A stretch of 64,000 nt of DNA from assembly GCA_963663365.2 (NCBI GenBank), contig CAXXIH010000004.1, positions 868,001-932,000 on the forward strand, read 5' to 3'. The DNA is from G963663365 sp963663365. GTDB taxonomy: Bacteria; Hinthialibacterota; Hinthialibacteria; Hinthialibacterales; G963663365. The position numbers and the translations under genes are program-made. Below the pieces are notes generated by a model. The model saw nothing but the letters and a program-made list of their open reading frames with translations, was not told the origin of the DNA and searched no databases. Of this stretch, positions 16,412 through 25,978 are shown in pieces (within the stretch, counting starts at the first letter, position 1; every line of letters begins with the position of its first letter).

Positions 16412-18526
16412 ATGGGTTCATTACGAAAGGTGTTTGTCTTCGCTTTAACGCCGTTGGTTGTCTTGGGAGTATTATCGGCAAGCGCAATCGTTGCATGCGC
16501 CGCTGACGCCGATTTCTACATCGCCCCGGATGGTAACGATCAGTGGTCGGGCACATTGCCCGCACCGAACACCGGACACACCGATGGCCCATTTGCCACC
16601 CTCGAACGGGCACGGGATGCAGTCCACAAGCTCCGTGCGGCACAGGATTCTCAAAGGATTTTGACTGTCCAACTTCGCGAGGGAACGTATCGCCGCGAGC
16701 AGCCATTTGTATTGAGCCCGGAGAACGCAGGCAACAACACCGCGCCGGTTGTGTATGAGGCCTATCCCAACGAAAAACCTGTCATCAGCGGCGGCAAGAT
16801 AATTTCCGGCTGGAAAAAGGCCGACGGGCCGCTCTGGATGGTCACGCTGCCGGAGGTCAAATCGGGCCAATGGTATTTCCGCCAATTGTTCGTGGATGGC
16901 CAACGCCGCGACCGAGGCCGTCTACCCGCGAAACATGGCATGTTTACCATCGCCGAATTGCCGGAGGTCGACACCGGCAGTTGGATGGGTGCGACACCCG
17001 AAGCCAAGGGCAAACTGCCCCTGCAGGCTTTCCAATTCCGGCCGGGCGATATCCGCAAAGACTGGACAAACCTGGATGATGTGGAAGTCGTCGTTTTGCA
17101 GATCTGGATGGAAGCCCGTATGCGTATCAAGGAGATCGATGAAGACAATCACGTTGTTGTCTTCACCGGCGAAAGCTGGCGGCCGCTCACCTGGTCGAAT
17201 GGTTACTATGTCGAAAATGTCTTTGAGGGACTCAATACACCGGGCTCTTGGTACCTGGACCGGAAGAAGGGCGTGCTCTTTTACCATCCGCTTCCGAATG
17301 AAGACATGAACAAAGTAGAAGTGGTAGCGCCGGTGGCGGAGCAACTGATACGCATCGAAGGCGATGCCGCAAGCGGCGACTTGATCGGCAACATCACATT
17401 CCGTGGTTTGACATTCCGCCATACTTCTTGGTCACTGCCGGAGAAAGGCTATTTATGCACACAGGCTGAGATTATCCCCCCGGCGGCTTTTCACGCCGAT
17501 GGAGCGGCGCACTGCCGGATTGAAGAGTGCGTGTTTGAAAGTCTCGGCACATGGGGGATTGAACTGCGGCGGGGCTGCAAAGACAACACCATCGTTCGCA
17601 ATATCATGCGTGATCTCGGCGCCGGCTGCATCAAGATCGGCGAGCCGGTAGATTGCCGTGAAGACATAGACGAAACGATGCGGACGGTCATCACAGACAA
17701 TCGGTTCCTTGATGGAGCCAAGGTCTACTTGGGAGCGCCGGGTGTATGGGTTGGACAAAGCAGCGGCAACACCATCAGTCACAACGAAGTATCCGGTCCC
17801 TTTATGTGGGGGATTTCTGTGGGGTGGCGTTGGTCGTATTTCCCACTCGGGCGGGCGCGTGACAACATCGTCGAGTACAACCATTGCCATCATATCGGTA
17901 CCGGCATCCTCGGATCGCACAGCGCAATCTATGCGCTGGGCACTTCGCCGGGCACGGTGATTCGTAACAACTATATCCACCATGTCTATCGCAGTGAGCG
18001 TTGGACCGGCGCGGGTGAAGGGATCATTCTCGACAACGGCTGCTCCGGAATCCTTGTCGAGAACAACATCGTGCATGATGCGGTTGCCGGTGGGTACGGC
18101 AGCAACTTCAATTGCTATGGCAACATCATTCAAAATAACATTTTCGCGTACGGCCAAGAGTACCAGTTGACCGTTTACGGCGATAAGCCGTCAGGCAAAC
18201 CGCAGCCAAAGGGCGAGATTTTCACAAAGAATATCATCATCTGGGATGAAGGCCCCCTAATCAAAGAAAAGGACTGGCCCGATTTCAACACGCTCTGGGA
18301 TTACAACCTCTACTTCCGCGAAGGCAATCAGCCCGTAACATTTTTATCGGGGAAGCAGTACACCCTGGAAGAATGGCAGGCGAATGGTCTCGGTGCGCAT
18401 TCAATCATCGCCGATCCCAAATTTGTGGACCGCGAAAACCGCAATTTCGCATTGAAGTCTGATTCGCCGGTCTTCGAACTGGGTTTCAAGCCAATCGATA
18501 TCAGCACCGTCGGCCCGCGTGAGTGA
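16412..18526 (+). CDS. Exported right-handed parallel beta-helix protein
   Basis: 704 residues from the ATG at 16412 (AAGGA eight bases upstream). A signal peptide ends near ACAADADF. The mature start DFYIAPDGNDQWSGT..GPFATLERARDAV is the standard N-terminus of pectate-lyase-like beta-helix proteins. Repeated Asn-rich coils such as NTIVRNIM, NTISHNEV, NIVEYNHCHHIG, TVIRNNYIHHV and ILVENNIVHD occupy residues 380-590. These proteins bind or cleave polysaccharides. No lyase catalytic set is evident, so the specific activity is open. Followed by a strong hairpin and repeat DNA. Confidence 0.88.
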   Translation: MGSLRKVFVFALTPLVVLGVLSASAIVACAADADFYIAPDGNDQWSGTLPAPNTGHTDGPFATLERARDAVHKLRAAQDSQRILTVQLREGTYRREQPFVLSPENAGNNTAPVVYEAYPNEKPVISGGKIISGWKKADGPLWMVTLPEVKSGQWYFRQLFVDGQRRDRGRLPAKHGMFTIAELPEVDTGSWMGATPEAKGKLPLQAFQFRPGDIRKDWTNLDDVEVVVLQIWMEARMRIKEIDEDNHVVVFTGESWRPLTWSNGYYVENVFEGLNTPGSWYLDRKKGVLFYHPLPNEDMNKVEVVAPVAEQLIRIEGDAASGDLIGNITFRGLTFRHTSWSLPEKGYLCTQAEIIPPAAFHADGAAHCRIEECVFESLGTWGIELRRGCKDNTIVRNIMRDLGAGCIKIGEPVDCREDIDETMRTVITDNRFLDGAKVYLGAPGVWVGQSSGNTISHNEVSGPFMWGISVGWRWSYFPLGRARDNIVEYNHCHHIGTGILGSHSAIYALGTSPGTVIRNNYIHHVYRSERWTGAGEGIILDNGCSGILVENNIVHDAVAGGYGSNFNCYGNIIQNNIFAYGQEYQLTVYGDKPSGKPQPKGEIFTKNIIIWDEGPLIKEKDWPDFNTLWDYNLYFREGNQPVTFLSGKQYTLEEWQANGLGAHSIIADPKFVDRENRNFALKSDSPVFELGFKPIDISTVGPRE

Positions 18527-18917
18527 GAAAACAGCCAACTCCTCTATTTACCCTCTCTCACCAAGCCGCTGCAAACGATACAAATACTACTTGTCGGTGG
18601 GTGATTCCACCCACCGGCTACAATAAAAATGATTTCGTATGTTTTTTGCATCCCTCTATCCGGCCTTTGTACATCTCCTTTCTCCTCTCCACTTTCTACT
18701 TTCTCGCGACCGAATGGCCGCGCCCTGCAGGGTGCTGACCAGGAAAATCAATTGAATACACTTTGAAATCGTGAGCCGTTAGGCATCTTGCCCACCGGGG
18801 TACCCGGGCGGGAGGGCAAGGCTCCCGCCGAGCCGCTGTTTGCCATACGTACATCTGTATCTCCCTATCCCCCAACTCCCTCAAACACCCACACCAAACA
18901 CCGAAGGCGCGCCACCT
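18527..18917. repeat. Gene-free spacer with hairpin and repeat modules
   Basis: Contains a perfect 9-bp hairpin, CGGTGGGTG (18595-18603) with CACCCACCG (18608-18616) and a four-base loop, with no T-run. Then follow a pyrimidine-rich tract, the GCAGGGTGC..AAATCGTGAGCCG module (about 18724-18781), a CCCACCGGGGTACCCGGGC stretch, a GGGAGGGC..GAGCCGCTG unit and the start of a triloop hairpin module next to the xylanase stop. No convincing gene. Confidence 0.75.
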
Positions 18918-19967
18918 CTATCCCTCCAACACTTCCCGCAACGCATTGTACGCCGGTTTCGGTTTGTAATCTTTATCGAAAATCAAACCCGCACCTTTCC
19001 CGGGCTTGGCTTTGGGAATCCATGAATGTGCATCCGTAAATCCCCATAGAATAAATGCCGTACACCCCGGCTCCGAAACGCATACTTCCATGTACTGACG
19101 ATAAATCTCCGCTTGTTTCTCAAGTTTTTCGGGTGTGACTTCGCCTTCAATCGATACATCCAGCTCGGTGATATGCACTTCCAATCCCAATGCGGCCAGA
19201 CGGTGGATGTTGGCGGCGACTTCTTTAGGCGGCGGATAATCATCGAGGCTGACATGCATTTGCAAACCGACACCATGAAAAGGCACGCCGCGTTCTTGGA
19301 GAGCCTGCACAAACTCATAAATGGCATCGGATTTTTCATTAAGCCCCTCTCCGCCGTAATCGTTATAGAAAAGCTTCGCTTCCGGGTCGGATTCGTATGC
19401 CCACTCAAAAGCCCAATCGACATAATCCGGCCCAAGATTTTTCAGCCAAAATGTTTTGCGCATTCCTCCATCTTCACCGACAGCCTCGTTAACCACATCC
19501 CAAATATCAACCCGTCCGCGCCATTCGCCCACAAGAGTATGAATATGCTTGCGCAGAAGTTCTTTGAGTTCATCCTTACGCCACCGTTTTTCGGTCAACC
19601 ATTTTGGATCGCCGCCATGCCAGACCAAACAATGCCCGCGCACATCCATGTCATGGGCTCTGGCGAATTCGATGATGGTTTTCGCTCCCGTAAAATTAAA
19701 CAGCTCTTCTTTTGGATGAACATGACGGAATTTGAAATGGTTTTCGGTCGTAACCAGATTGAATTCCCGCGCCAAGGTTTCGCCGTAGGCTTCCTCGTCC
19801 TGCAATGGGATAGGACTAACAGCCGCGCCGATACGGAGTTTCTTTGCAGCGGCCAATTCACGTAACGGAGCCGTCTCTGCGGAACCGGCCACCGGTTGCA
19901 TGACCGCAACCACTGTGCAAAAAGCAGCCAAAGCTGAGGCACAAAATATTTTTCGAATCCCAACCAT
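18918..19967 (-). CDS. Endo-1,4-beta-xylanase, GH10
   Basis: 349 residues with a signal peptide (residues 1-30). The GH10 TIM barrel is complete: ENHFKF near residue 75, HCLVWH at 112, acid/base Glu161 in WDVVNEAV and nucleophile Glu268 in ITELDV, then LWGFTDAHSW. It hydrolyses internal beta-1,4 bonds of xylan after export. No carbohydrate-binding module is attached. The gene runs convergently towards the beta-helix gene and suggests plant-type hemicellulose use. Confidence 0.96.
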   Translation of the reverse strand: MVGIRKIFCASALAAFCTVVAVMQPVAGSAETAPLRELAAAKKLRIGAAVSPIPLQDEEAYGETLAREFNLVTTENHFKFRHVHPKEELFNFTGAKTIIEFARAHDMDVRGHCLVWHGGDPKWLTEKRWRKDELKELLRKHIHTLVGEWRGRVDIWDVVNEAVGEDGGMRKTFWLKNLGPDYVDWAFEWAYESDPEAKLFYNDYGGEGLNEKSDAIYEFVQALQERGVPFHGVGLQMHVSLDDYPPPKEVAANIHRLAALGLEVHITELDVSIEGEVTPEKLEKQAEIYRQYMEVCVSEPGCTAFILWGFTDAHSWIPKAKPGKGAGLIFDKDYKPKPAYNALREVLEG

Positions 19968-20053
19968 CTCGATTTACCTCTTGGAATGTAAACCCAAATT
20001 AGAATATCTTGAAACCCGTATCAACGATACCTAGTCAAATTCACATCGGCAAT

Positions 20054-20836
20054 TTAGAAAACATGCTTCCGGAATCTGTGCCGAAACAAATAGAACCACA
20101 TCGCTATGATCGCCGTTGAGTACATAACCGGAAAAATCACCGTAAATAGGCCATTCCCAGCTTTGTTGAGCACAGCGCGTTGTTGACGGCGAATATCTTC
20201 GGAAACATTCAGTTTTTCATCATGAATCCATTGGAGAAGGCTCATCTTGTCTAGATGCTTTCCCGGGCAGGCTGTCGGACTGCAATCTTGGCCATGAAAC
20301 AAAATGCGTTCATCCGGTATCCCAAATCGGCTTTGCAGAAGATACAGCGCATGGGCCAAGGGAGCTCTCAATTCCACCGGAAACGCCTGCTCCTCATAAT
20401 TGCCTACGATACAAAGATGCACGGCATTCGCATTGCACCAGCCGCTCCGCGTAGCCCGGCTGTTGCGCAAAGCCCCATAGCGTTCGGTGGCCTCTAAATA
20501 CCCCAACGGTACTTCCTTTGTACTCCCATTCGATAGAATCAAATGATACGCGGCATCCCGCCAACCGCGTTCGGTGCGATGGTAACGCTTAATACTTTCA
20601 TAATTGTCATGCATCGAAGCGGAGTGGTGAATCACAATAGCGTCAAAACGTAATCCCGGCTGCAAAAACATGATGAACACATTCCCCGCAATGAGCAGCA
20701 ACAACAAAGGGATAAGTTGAAAGCGAAAGATCAGCGTAGACATCGGCAATGGACCATTTGGTGATATCCGAATCGTTTCCATTGCATAACGATCAAAAAC
20801 ATTAATGCGTATCGCAGAGGAGATGAAGATTGACAA
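20054..20836 (-). CDS. Membrane-anchored N-acetylmuramoyl-L-alanine amidase / PGRP-like protein
   Basis: 260 residues. After an N-terminal transmembrane helix (about residues 37-57) comes an amidase_2/PGRP domain with zinc-ligand segments IVIHHSAS and FHGQDCSPTACPGKHL, where His and the later Cys match the usual site. A second hydrophobic helix lies near the C-terminus (FPVMYSTAIIAMWFYLF). It would cut the lactyl-peptide bond of peptidoglycan in the periplasm. The frame opens at a TTG at 20836; an internal ATG (20743) is possible. It begins just 6 bases after the ABC permease stop, so the two are probably one operon. Confidence 0.8.
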   Translation of the reverse strand: MSIFISSAIRINVFDRYAMETIRISPNGPLPMSTLIFRFQLIPLLLLLIAGNVFIMFLQPGLRFDAIVIHHSASMHDNYESIKRYHRTERGWRDAAYHLILSNGSTKEVPLGYLEATERYGALRNSRATRSGWCNANAVHLCIVGNYEEQAFPVELRAPLAHALYLLQSRFGIPDERILFHGQDCSPTACPGKHLDKMSLLQWIHDEKLNVSEDIRRQQRAVLNKAGNGLFTVIFPVMYSTAIIAMWFYLFRHRFRKHVF

Positions 20837-20842
20837 CCCGCT

Positions 20843-22537
20843 TCAGCGCTCTAAAAGGTGCATACGCCTGCGGATATCGAGATACAAAAGAAGGCTCAGT
20901 ATCCCCATCAAAATGAGATGGGCCAGATAAAGCATCCAAAATTCCTTGGGCGTGTTATCCAAAAACTTACCCAAGTGCGTCATCCATCGCGAAGCTTGGT
21001 TCGGCCAGATGTTAAAAACATACGGTGCATGGAACATGGCCAAAATAATTGAATACAAATCGAGAGGGCCATTCCCGTTTAGGAGTTCCGATGGGTAAGG
21101 GTGAAGAGAACTCAAAAATCGTGGACCGAACATAAAGAAAATCGATCCCCCGAATGACCAAGTCAAAGCCAAAAAGGAGGTGCGAAAAACCGCCGAACAC
21201 CACGTCGAGAAAAGCGTTAAAAAGATAATGGCAGCCACAATAACCGGGATATTAAGAATCAGCTGTCCCCAAACCGGAAATAGATATTCGTATTCAAACC
21301 ACCCGGCATTGCCGTCTCCCGCCGCAAGCATAATCCAGACCACGGCCAACAAAGGAAGTGCGGGAATATAAAAAGCGCCGGCTTGGATCAATCCTTGGCC
21401 GATACACAGTCTCAGCTTTGCATGCAGTATCTGTCCATGGCTCAGCATTGTGGAGCGAATGGATTCCCACGTACCCCGCTCGTACTCACCGGTGAGACTC
21501 CCGGCGCCGACAATCGGAATAACGATTGAAACAATCAGGAGAGACAAAAACAACACAGCGCCCGGATCGATCCATAAAAGAAAAGCAATCGTGGAAAAGA
21601 TCCATAGCAATGACGGTGCGTCGATATAGCGCCGCACAACCTGCAAAAAGAACCGCTGCCTCTCGGCGATATAGACAGGATTTGCGCCGGCCGGAATCGG
21701 TTCATCATATTCTTTGGTGCCTAAAAGCGACCAGAGCTGGCTCTCGCGCCCCGATATTCGAATAGGCTTCCATTTCCTGTGCCGTACAAATCCCGCCTCA
21801 CGATTTAAATAATAGGGAACAGCATTCAGAAAGATGATCCCGATTGGAATCATTAAAAGACTGGTTGAGGCATTGGCCAAATCCGGCCCCATACCCACTA
21901 AACTTGAGGAACGGGTAAAAAAGGCGATGCAAGCCAACACAATAAAGATAAAACCGATCTTAATGGCCTCAAAAATAACAAAGGTCAGATACGCGGCAAT
22001 TAATCCACGCAATATGGTCCGGGATTTGGCGCCGGCCCATACCCCAATGCTCAGGGCCAGAAACGCAATCGAGCCATGCTGCAAAAAATAAAGAATGATA
22101 TCGTTGGGGCCCACACCGCCCATAAGCAGCGTTAGTGAAAGCAGAGGAAGGGTTCCGGATAAGGCTGTAAGGATAAAGATGAACGAAACGGCGGTCTTTG
22201 CGAATATAAGATTGTAGGGCTGCAAACCGGCTGTCAGCAGCAGATCCAATGTGCCGGCCTCCCGCTCTTTGGCAAAGGCATGCACGCCGATGAGGGGCGC
22301 AAATAGACTCAAAGCCAAAAACGTTGTCCAGCTGTAGCTATTCAGTAGCTCAGTGCCTATATTCGCATCTCCGCTTTGAAAAACAATCTGAATATCTTGG
22401 GCGCTGTAAGTGATAAGGAATCCGCCAAAAACAAAGAGAAGCGCTCCTCCAAACAACCATAGCGCGCGGGGCATACGCAAGGCACGCAACAACTGGCGGA
22501 CCAAAAGGGCCTGCGATCCCGGCAGCAAAGCGCTCAT
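20843..22537 (-). CDS. ABC-2-type transporter permease
   Basis: 564 residues with roughly 12 hydrophobic segments in two similar halves. The segment FAKEREAGTLDLLLTAGLQPYNLIFAK near residue 88 is the ABC-2/NatB-type coupling motif (E-R-E-x-G-T-L-D/E), and a second one, LTGEYERGTWESIRSTMLSHGQ, lies near residue 345. The duplication suggests two fused permease halves. The cargo is unknown. Its ATPase is not adjacent: the only candidate in view is at 11805-12587. The amidase gene follows directly. Confidence 0.82.
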   Translation of the reverse strand: MSALLPGSQALLVRQLLRALRMPRALWLFGGALLFVFGGFLITYSAQDIQIVFQSGDANIGTELLNSYSWTTFLALSLFAPLIGVHAFAKEREAGTLDLLLTAGLQPYNLIFAKTAVSFIFILTALSGTLPLLSLTLLMGGVGPNDIILYFLQHGSIAFLALSIGVWAGAKSRTILRGLIAAYLTFVIFEAIKIGFIFIVLACIAFFTRSSSLVGMGPDLANASTSLLMIPIGIIFLNAVPYYLNREAGFVRHRKWKPIRISGRESQLWSLLGTKEYDEPIPAGANPVYIAERQRFFLQVVRRYIDAPSLLWIFSTIAFLLWIDPGAVLFLSLLIVSIVIPIVGAGSLTGEYERGTWESIRSTMLSHGQILHAKLRLCIGQGLIQAGAFYIPALPLLAVVWIMLAAGDGNAGWFEYEYLFPVWGQLILNIPVIVAAIIFLTLFSTWCSAVFRTSFLALTWSFGGSIFFMFGPRFLSSLHPYPSELLNGNGPLDLYSIILAMFHAPYVFNIWPNQASRWMTHLGKFLDNTPKEFWMLYLAHLILMGILSLLLYLDIRRRMHLLER

Positions 22538-22608
22538 AGCAAGGATCGTATGCTACACAACTTATGATGTCAGGTAGATGTCCCAAAAATTGATAAGAAT
22601 CAGGGGCA

Positions 22609-22881
22609 GGTTTCAAAACTCCAGACTCTGAATAGTCGAGGGAGCGACTGTCTTGAAAATCAAGGGCAAAGTCACCACGAGCCAAATCGACTATCTGCAC
22701 TCTGCCATGCAGGGTGCAGATCAGGAATATCTAATAAATACACCTCGAAATCGTGAGTCCCGCCTTGGCGGGATCCTGCCCGGTCACGGGCGGGAGGGCG
22801 AATCTCCTGATGAGCCGCCGTTTCAGTACCTTTCGAATCAGGTTGCCGGAGTGTTGGCAGCCCTGAAGGAGTTTTGAAACC
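22609..22881. repeat. Element with inverted termini (273-bp form)
   Basis: Starts GGTTTCAAAACTCC and ends GGAGTTTTGAAACC, perfect inverted repeats of 14 bases. It matches the 119-bp element at 1145-1263 at both ends but carries 154 more bases in the middle, bounded by a GCGA direct repeat (22644-22647 and 22798-22801). The extra part includes a CTTGA..TCAAG stem and the GCAGGGTGC..AAATCGTG module. The region 22538-22896 otherwise has no gene. Confidence 0.75.
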
Positions 22882-22896
22882 CGTTCTACGCTCTGA

Positions 22897-24411
22897 TCAG
22901 TTTGTATGGGCCGAAATCGCATTGATGAGGAGTTGCAGCTGATTTTCGAGCGAACCTTCAGATGCCGCAAGCGCCTTTTGTTCGGCTGTCATACTTTTCA
23001 AAATAGCCCGGCAGGAATCCAACTGATAGTAATCCACGGCCAATTCTTTCTCGACAACTTCAAGTTGTTCTTGGCTTCCGTTGTTTTCTTCAAGCCATTT
23101 TTTGCACCGGGCTGTTAGCTCACGGCTGGTTCGAAAGATATCGATACGCCGGTCCAATAGCGCCTTGCGGCCGTTGTTTACCTGTTCCGTCAATTCACTC
23201 AAGGCGTTTGCAGCCTCACTGTATTCTTTGCGGGTTTTGCGCAGGTACTGAAGGATTTGCTTGGCATCCTCGTTTTGCTTTTCCGATTTGGCTGCCAGGT
23301 AACGAACCAGACGGCGGTTGTATTCCAAAATCAATGGATCTTCATCCATTTCTTGCTGCATCTTATCTTCGGCCGTCTCCAATTCGTCGAGGATACTTTG
23401 GGTTAGTTTATGCCCTTCAACGATTTGTTTTCGCAGCTCGTTCGCTTCTTCACCCGTAAAAAGTCCGGAAGCGGTGTTATCACGAACCATACAAATACCA
23501 AGCGCTTCGAGCGCTTGCAGCTCCTGAGCAAGAATCTTCGGAGATTTGTGCGCAGCCCGGTCGACATCCTGTTTCAGCCACGCTTCACGCCGGGATTCGT
23601 CGGTAAAACGCAGCATGAACACTTCAGCTTGTTTAGCTGTGCAATGGTACAAAATGTCGTTGTGTACAATCCGGACAAAAACTTCGGAAGGCAAATTTCG
23701 CTTTTCCGCTTCCAATTCAAGAACACGATCCAGAAAACGTTCGAGCTTTGCCAAGTCGCCTTTGGCATTGCCATGAAAAATATCTTTTAGCGGAACTTTC
23801 CCGATGGTCCGCATCTCCGCCATCATCTCTTCATCGGACATTTTAGGCGGAGGCGGAGGGGGAGGCGGTTCAAGTTCCGGCTCGGGTTCGGGCTCAGGTT
23901 CAGGTTCGGGCTCCGGCTCGGGTTCCGGTTCCGGTTCGGGTTCGGGTTCCGGCTCGGGTTCGGGTTCGGGTTCCGGTTCAGGAGGTATAAAATGCTCGAT
24001 TGCCGCCTGAGCATCCGAAAACCACATATAATCGGAAAGAAAACCGGCCTCTTTGGGCAAATCGTCCTGCTCCATAAGCGCACCGGCCAAGAGCAATTGC
24101 ACATTGCCTAGCTTCAGCGCATAAAACTCGGCACGCAAAGACTGACACGCATTTGCTTTCAACACCCGGATGGCCGACAAATCCAAAACCGCACGTTTAA
24201 CACCATCTTCGCGCAACCTCCACAAGCCCACTTTTAGTAAAGGCAGACTTTTGGAGTTGATTACACCGCGCGCCACAAGGATCGCAACATCCTGCAAAAA
24301 GCGGCAATCCACAACAAGCGGATTGCTGCGCGATCCCGGCTGATTTTGAACGGTGTTCGTAGCGTCCATCCTGGTCCTTGGAGGGGTGTTACTCGGAACA
24401 GCCCCCGTCAT
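22897..24411 (-). CDS. STAS-like domain, Glu-Pro repeat and coiled-coil protein
   Basis: 504 residues. Residues about 30-135 look like a STAS domain (VKRAVLDLSAIRVLKANACQ). A spacer of some 18 Glu-Pro dipeptides (residues about 143-178) ends in a polyproline run. The remaining 310 residues are highly helical with long charged stretches and probable coiled coil. No signal peptide or membrane helix, so cytoplasmic. Start may be 24411 (TTGGA upstream) or the ATG at 24369 (AAGGA five bases upstream). STAS domains bind nucleotides or anti-sigma-type partners; a structural or scaffold role is an inference. Other STAS-like proteins occur at 44685-47122. Confidence 0.72.
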   Translation of the reverse strand: MTGAVPSNTPPRTRMDATNTVQNQPGSRSNPLVVDCRFLQDVAILVARGVINSKSLPLLKVGLWRLREDGVKRAVLDLSAIRVLKANACQSLRAEFYALKLGNVQLLLAGALMEQDDLPKEAGFLSDYMWFSDAQAAIEHFIPPEPEPEPEPEPEPEPEPEPEPEPEPEPEPEPEPEPELEPPPPPPPPKMSDEEMMAEMRTIGKVPLKDIFHGNAKGDLAKLERFLDRVLELEAEKRNLPSEVFVRIVHNDILYHCTAKQAEVFMLRFTDESRREAWLKQDVDRAAHKSPKILAQELQALEALGICMVRDNTASGLFTGEEANELRKQIVEGHKLTQSILDELETAEDKMQQEMDEDPLILEYNRRLVRYLAAKSEKQNEDAKQILQYLRKTRKEYSEAANALSELTEQVNNGRKALLDRRIDIFRTSRELTARCKKWLEENNGSQEQLEVVEKELAVDYYQLDSCRAILKSMTAEQKALAASEGSLENQLQLLINAISAHTN

Positions 24412-24502
24412 TCAATTCCAATGTCTATTTTCTTGACATTGGGTGACAATGGATATTGTGGGCTGATCTTACAAGTCTTCCGCAGCTAGGGTAGAGAAGG
24501 AG

Positions 24503-25738
24503 CTAAGGAAGATCGACCTCCACGGCTGGGGGGTTCGCCATATCCGCCGCCAGGATCTGTAGGTCATCCACAGATGGAGGGGTGTCGTGAACAAGGACAC
24601 GATACCGGAGCTGTAGGGGATGCTTTTTGTCGATGTGCACACCTTCCCGTTGATGATAGGCAAAACAAAAATAAGGTTTTTCGGGATGTATGCGTAAAAA
24701 TGTCGGGTAGCGCGGATTGCTCGGAAAATCGAAATAGGTTACGCCGGCTATTGTCCCGTCTTCCATCGGGCCCGCCATTTGGCACCAAGAGGCACGTGTT
24801 AAATCAGCCTCACGCCCCGGAACACCTTCGCTGGATGCAACAACCAGTTCTTTATTCAACCACAGAGCCGGACCCCGGAAAGCCATGCCTCCATAGAGGT
24901 ACTGCTCGACCTGTAGTGGATCGCTAACAGCCTCATGCTCAACTGTCACATCAATCACCCAGCCCAGATCCAGACCACTGATCGCACGAAAAGTGAGCGT
25001 TTCTTCTAAGGCAGGCACACCTCTCGCCATTAAATGGTTATAGGCTCTGAGGACAGCAGCAACCGGTCCCAAACTGACTTCAGGCGGCAAGGATGTTTGA
25101 GGCCGTCCGGTATCCAAAGCCCAAAAATTCACTTCTTCGCCACGGTAGGTGCATTTTGTCCACGCAAAGAAACACCCTCTTTGGTGTGGATGGTCGGGGC
25201 AACGGTCACCGGTGACAACATGCCCTTGCGGTGACCATAGCGGGTGAATGTATCCGCTACGGCTAAAGTGGCTCTCCGGATCAGGCTCGTACAGTTGTAT
25301 GCCGTCGTTGTAGCGGAGAATCTTGCGATAGGCCGCTGAGGAATCCCCGGGATCTCGCCCCAATAACAGCAAATGATCCCCCGGAACCCGTTCCACCTTA
25401 TAAGGTGACGTAAAGCCATCTTCCGGCCTGAGTTCAAGCGTATAGGTTCGGCTCTCTCCCGCTTTTAGCGGGCGCTCCAAAACAAAGACTAATTCTCCTT
25501 CTCCCTGGCCGCTGGCGGGAGGAAACCACTGGGCGGCGGTCTGTTCCCCATCGCTGGTAAGGACAATCGTTTTTCCCACAAGGCTTTGGTTGGCAAAAGC
25601 CTTAGAAACGTCCAATGAAGCCGACACGATGGTTTGATTCCGGTTCAAGCTTCCGGCTTTAAGTGTGAGAGATGGCTGCGAAAGGCCATCGAACGGAATA
25701 AGAACGAATGCGATAAAAAGCGATAGATACCGGTACAT
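24503..25738 (-). CDS. Exported DUF6807 (PmoA-family) protein
   Basis: 411 residues from the ATG at 25738 (GAGG eight bases upstream), with a signal peptide ending near GLSQ. The signature GYIHPLWSPQGHVVTGD followed by DHPHQRGCFFAWTK is characteristic of the DUF6807/PmoA family, common beside Gfo/Idh and sugar-catabolism genes in Planctomycetes-like genomes. The family name does not imply methane oxidation; biochemical function is not established. A galactose-mutarotase-like beta fold is likely. It ends some 90 bases before the STAS/coiled-coil gene start, same strand. Confidence 0.82.
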   Translation of the reverse strand: MYRYLSLFIAFVLIPFDGLSQPSLTLKAGSLNRNQTIVSASLDVSKAFANQSLVGKTIVLTSDGEQTAAQWFPPASGQGEGELVFVLERPLKAGESRTYTLELRPEDGFTSPYKVERVPGDHLLLLGRDPGDSSAAYRKILRYNDGIQLYEPDPESHFSRSGYIHPLWSPQGHVVTGDRCPDHPHQRGCFFAWTKCTYRGEEVNFWALDTGRPQTSLPPEVSLGPVAAVLRAYNHLMARGVPALEETLTFRAISGLDLGWVIDVTVEHEAVSDPLQVEQYLYGGMAFRGPALWLNKELVVASSEGVPGREADLTRASWCQMAGPMEDGTIAGVTYFDFPSNPRYPTFLRIHPEKPYFCFAYHQREGVHIDKKHPLQLRYRVLVHDTPPSVDDLQILAADMANPPAVEVDLP

Positions 25739-25978
25739 GGGGCAACCTCGATTGCAAATCTGCAATAAGAGTAAACCACGCATACCCACACGCCGCCAAT
25801 GGGGCATTTGCAAAGGAGCTACTAGAAGTGAATCCATTGTATCGAGCCGCGCTTGCTTCCCGGAGAATTGTACGCCAGCATTATGATGTGAAAGTCAAAG
25901 GCCGGTGTGTGAGACCGTTCTCACGGATATCCGGATGATGTTCTCGCTCGATACGAAGGCGGCGCGTTTGATCAAAAT

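Noticed and set aside
19113..19865. 250-residue plus-strand frame
   Set aside because: Antisense to the GH10 xylanase whose catalytic motifs are intact.
23804..24010. Gly-Ser repeat frame on the plus strand
   Set aside because: It is the antisense reading of the Glu-Pro repeat of the STAS-like protein.
24503..25738. Particulate methane monooxygenase subunit suggested by the PmoA family label
   Set aside because: The DUF6807 family shares only a name with pMMO; it has a signal peptide and no membrane helices or copper site.
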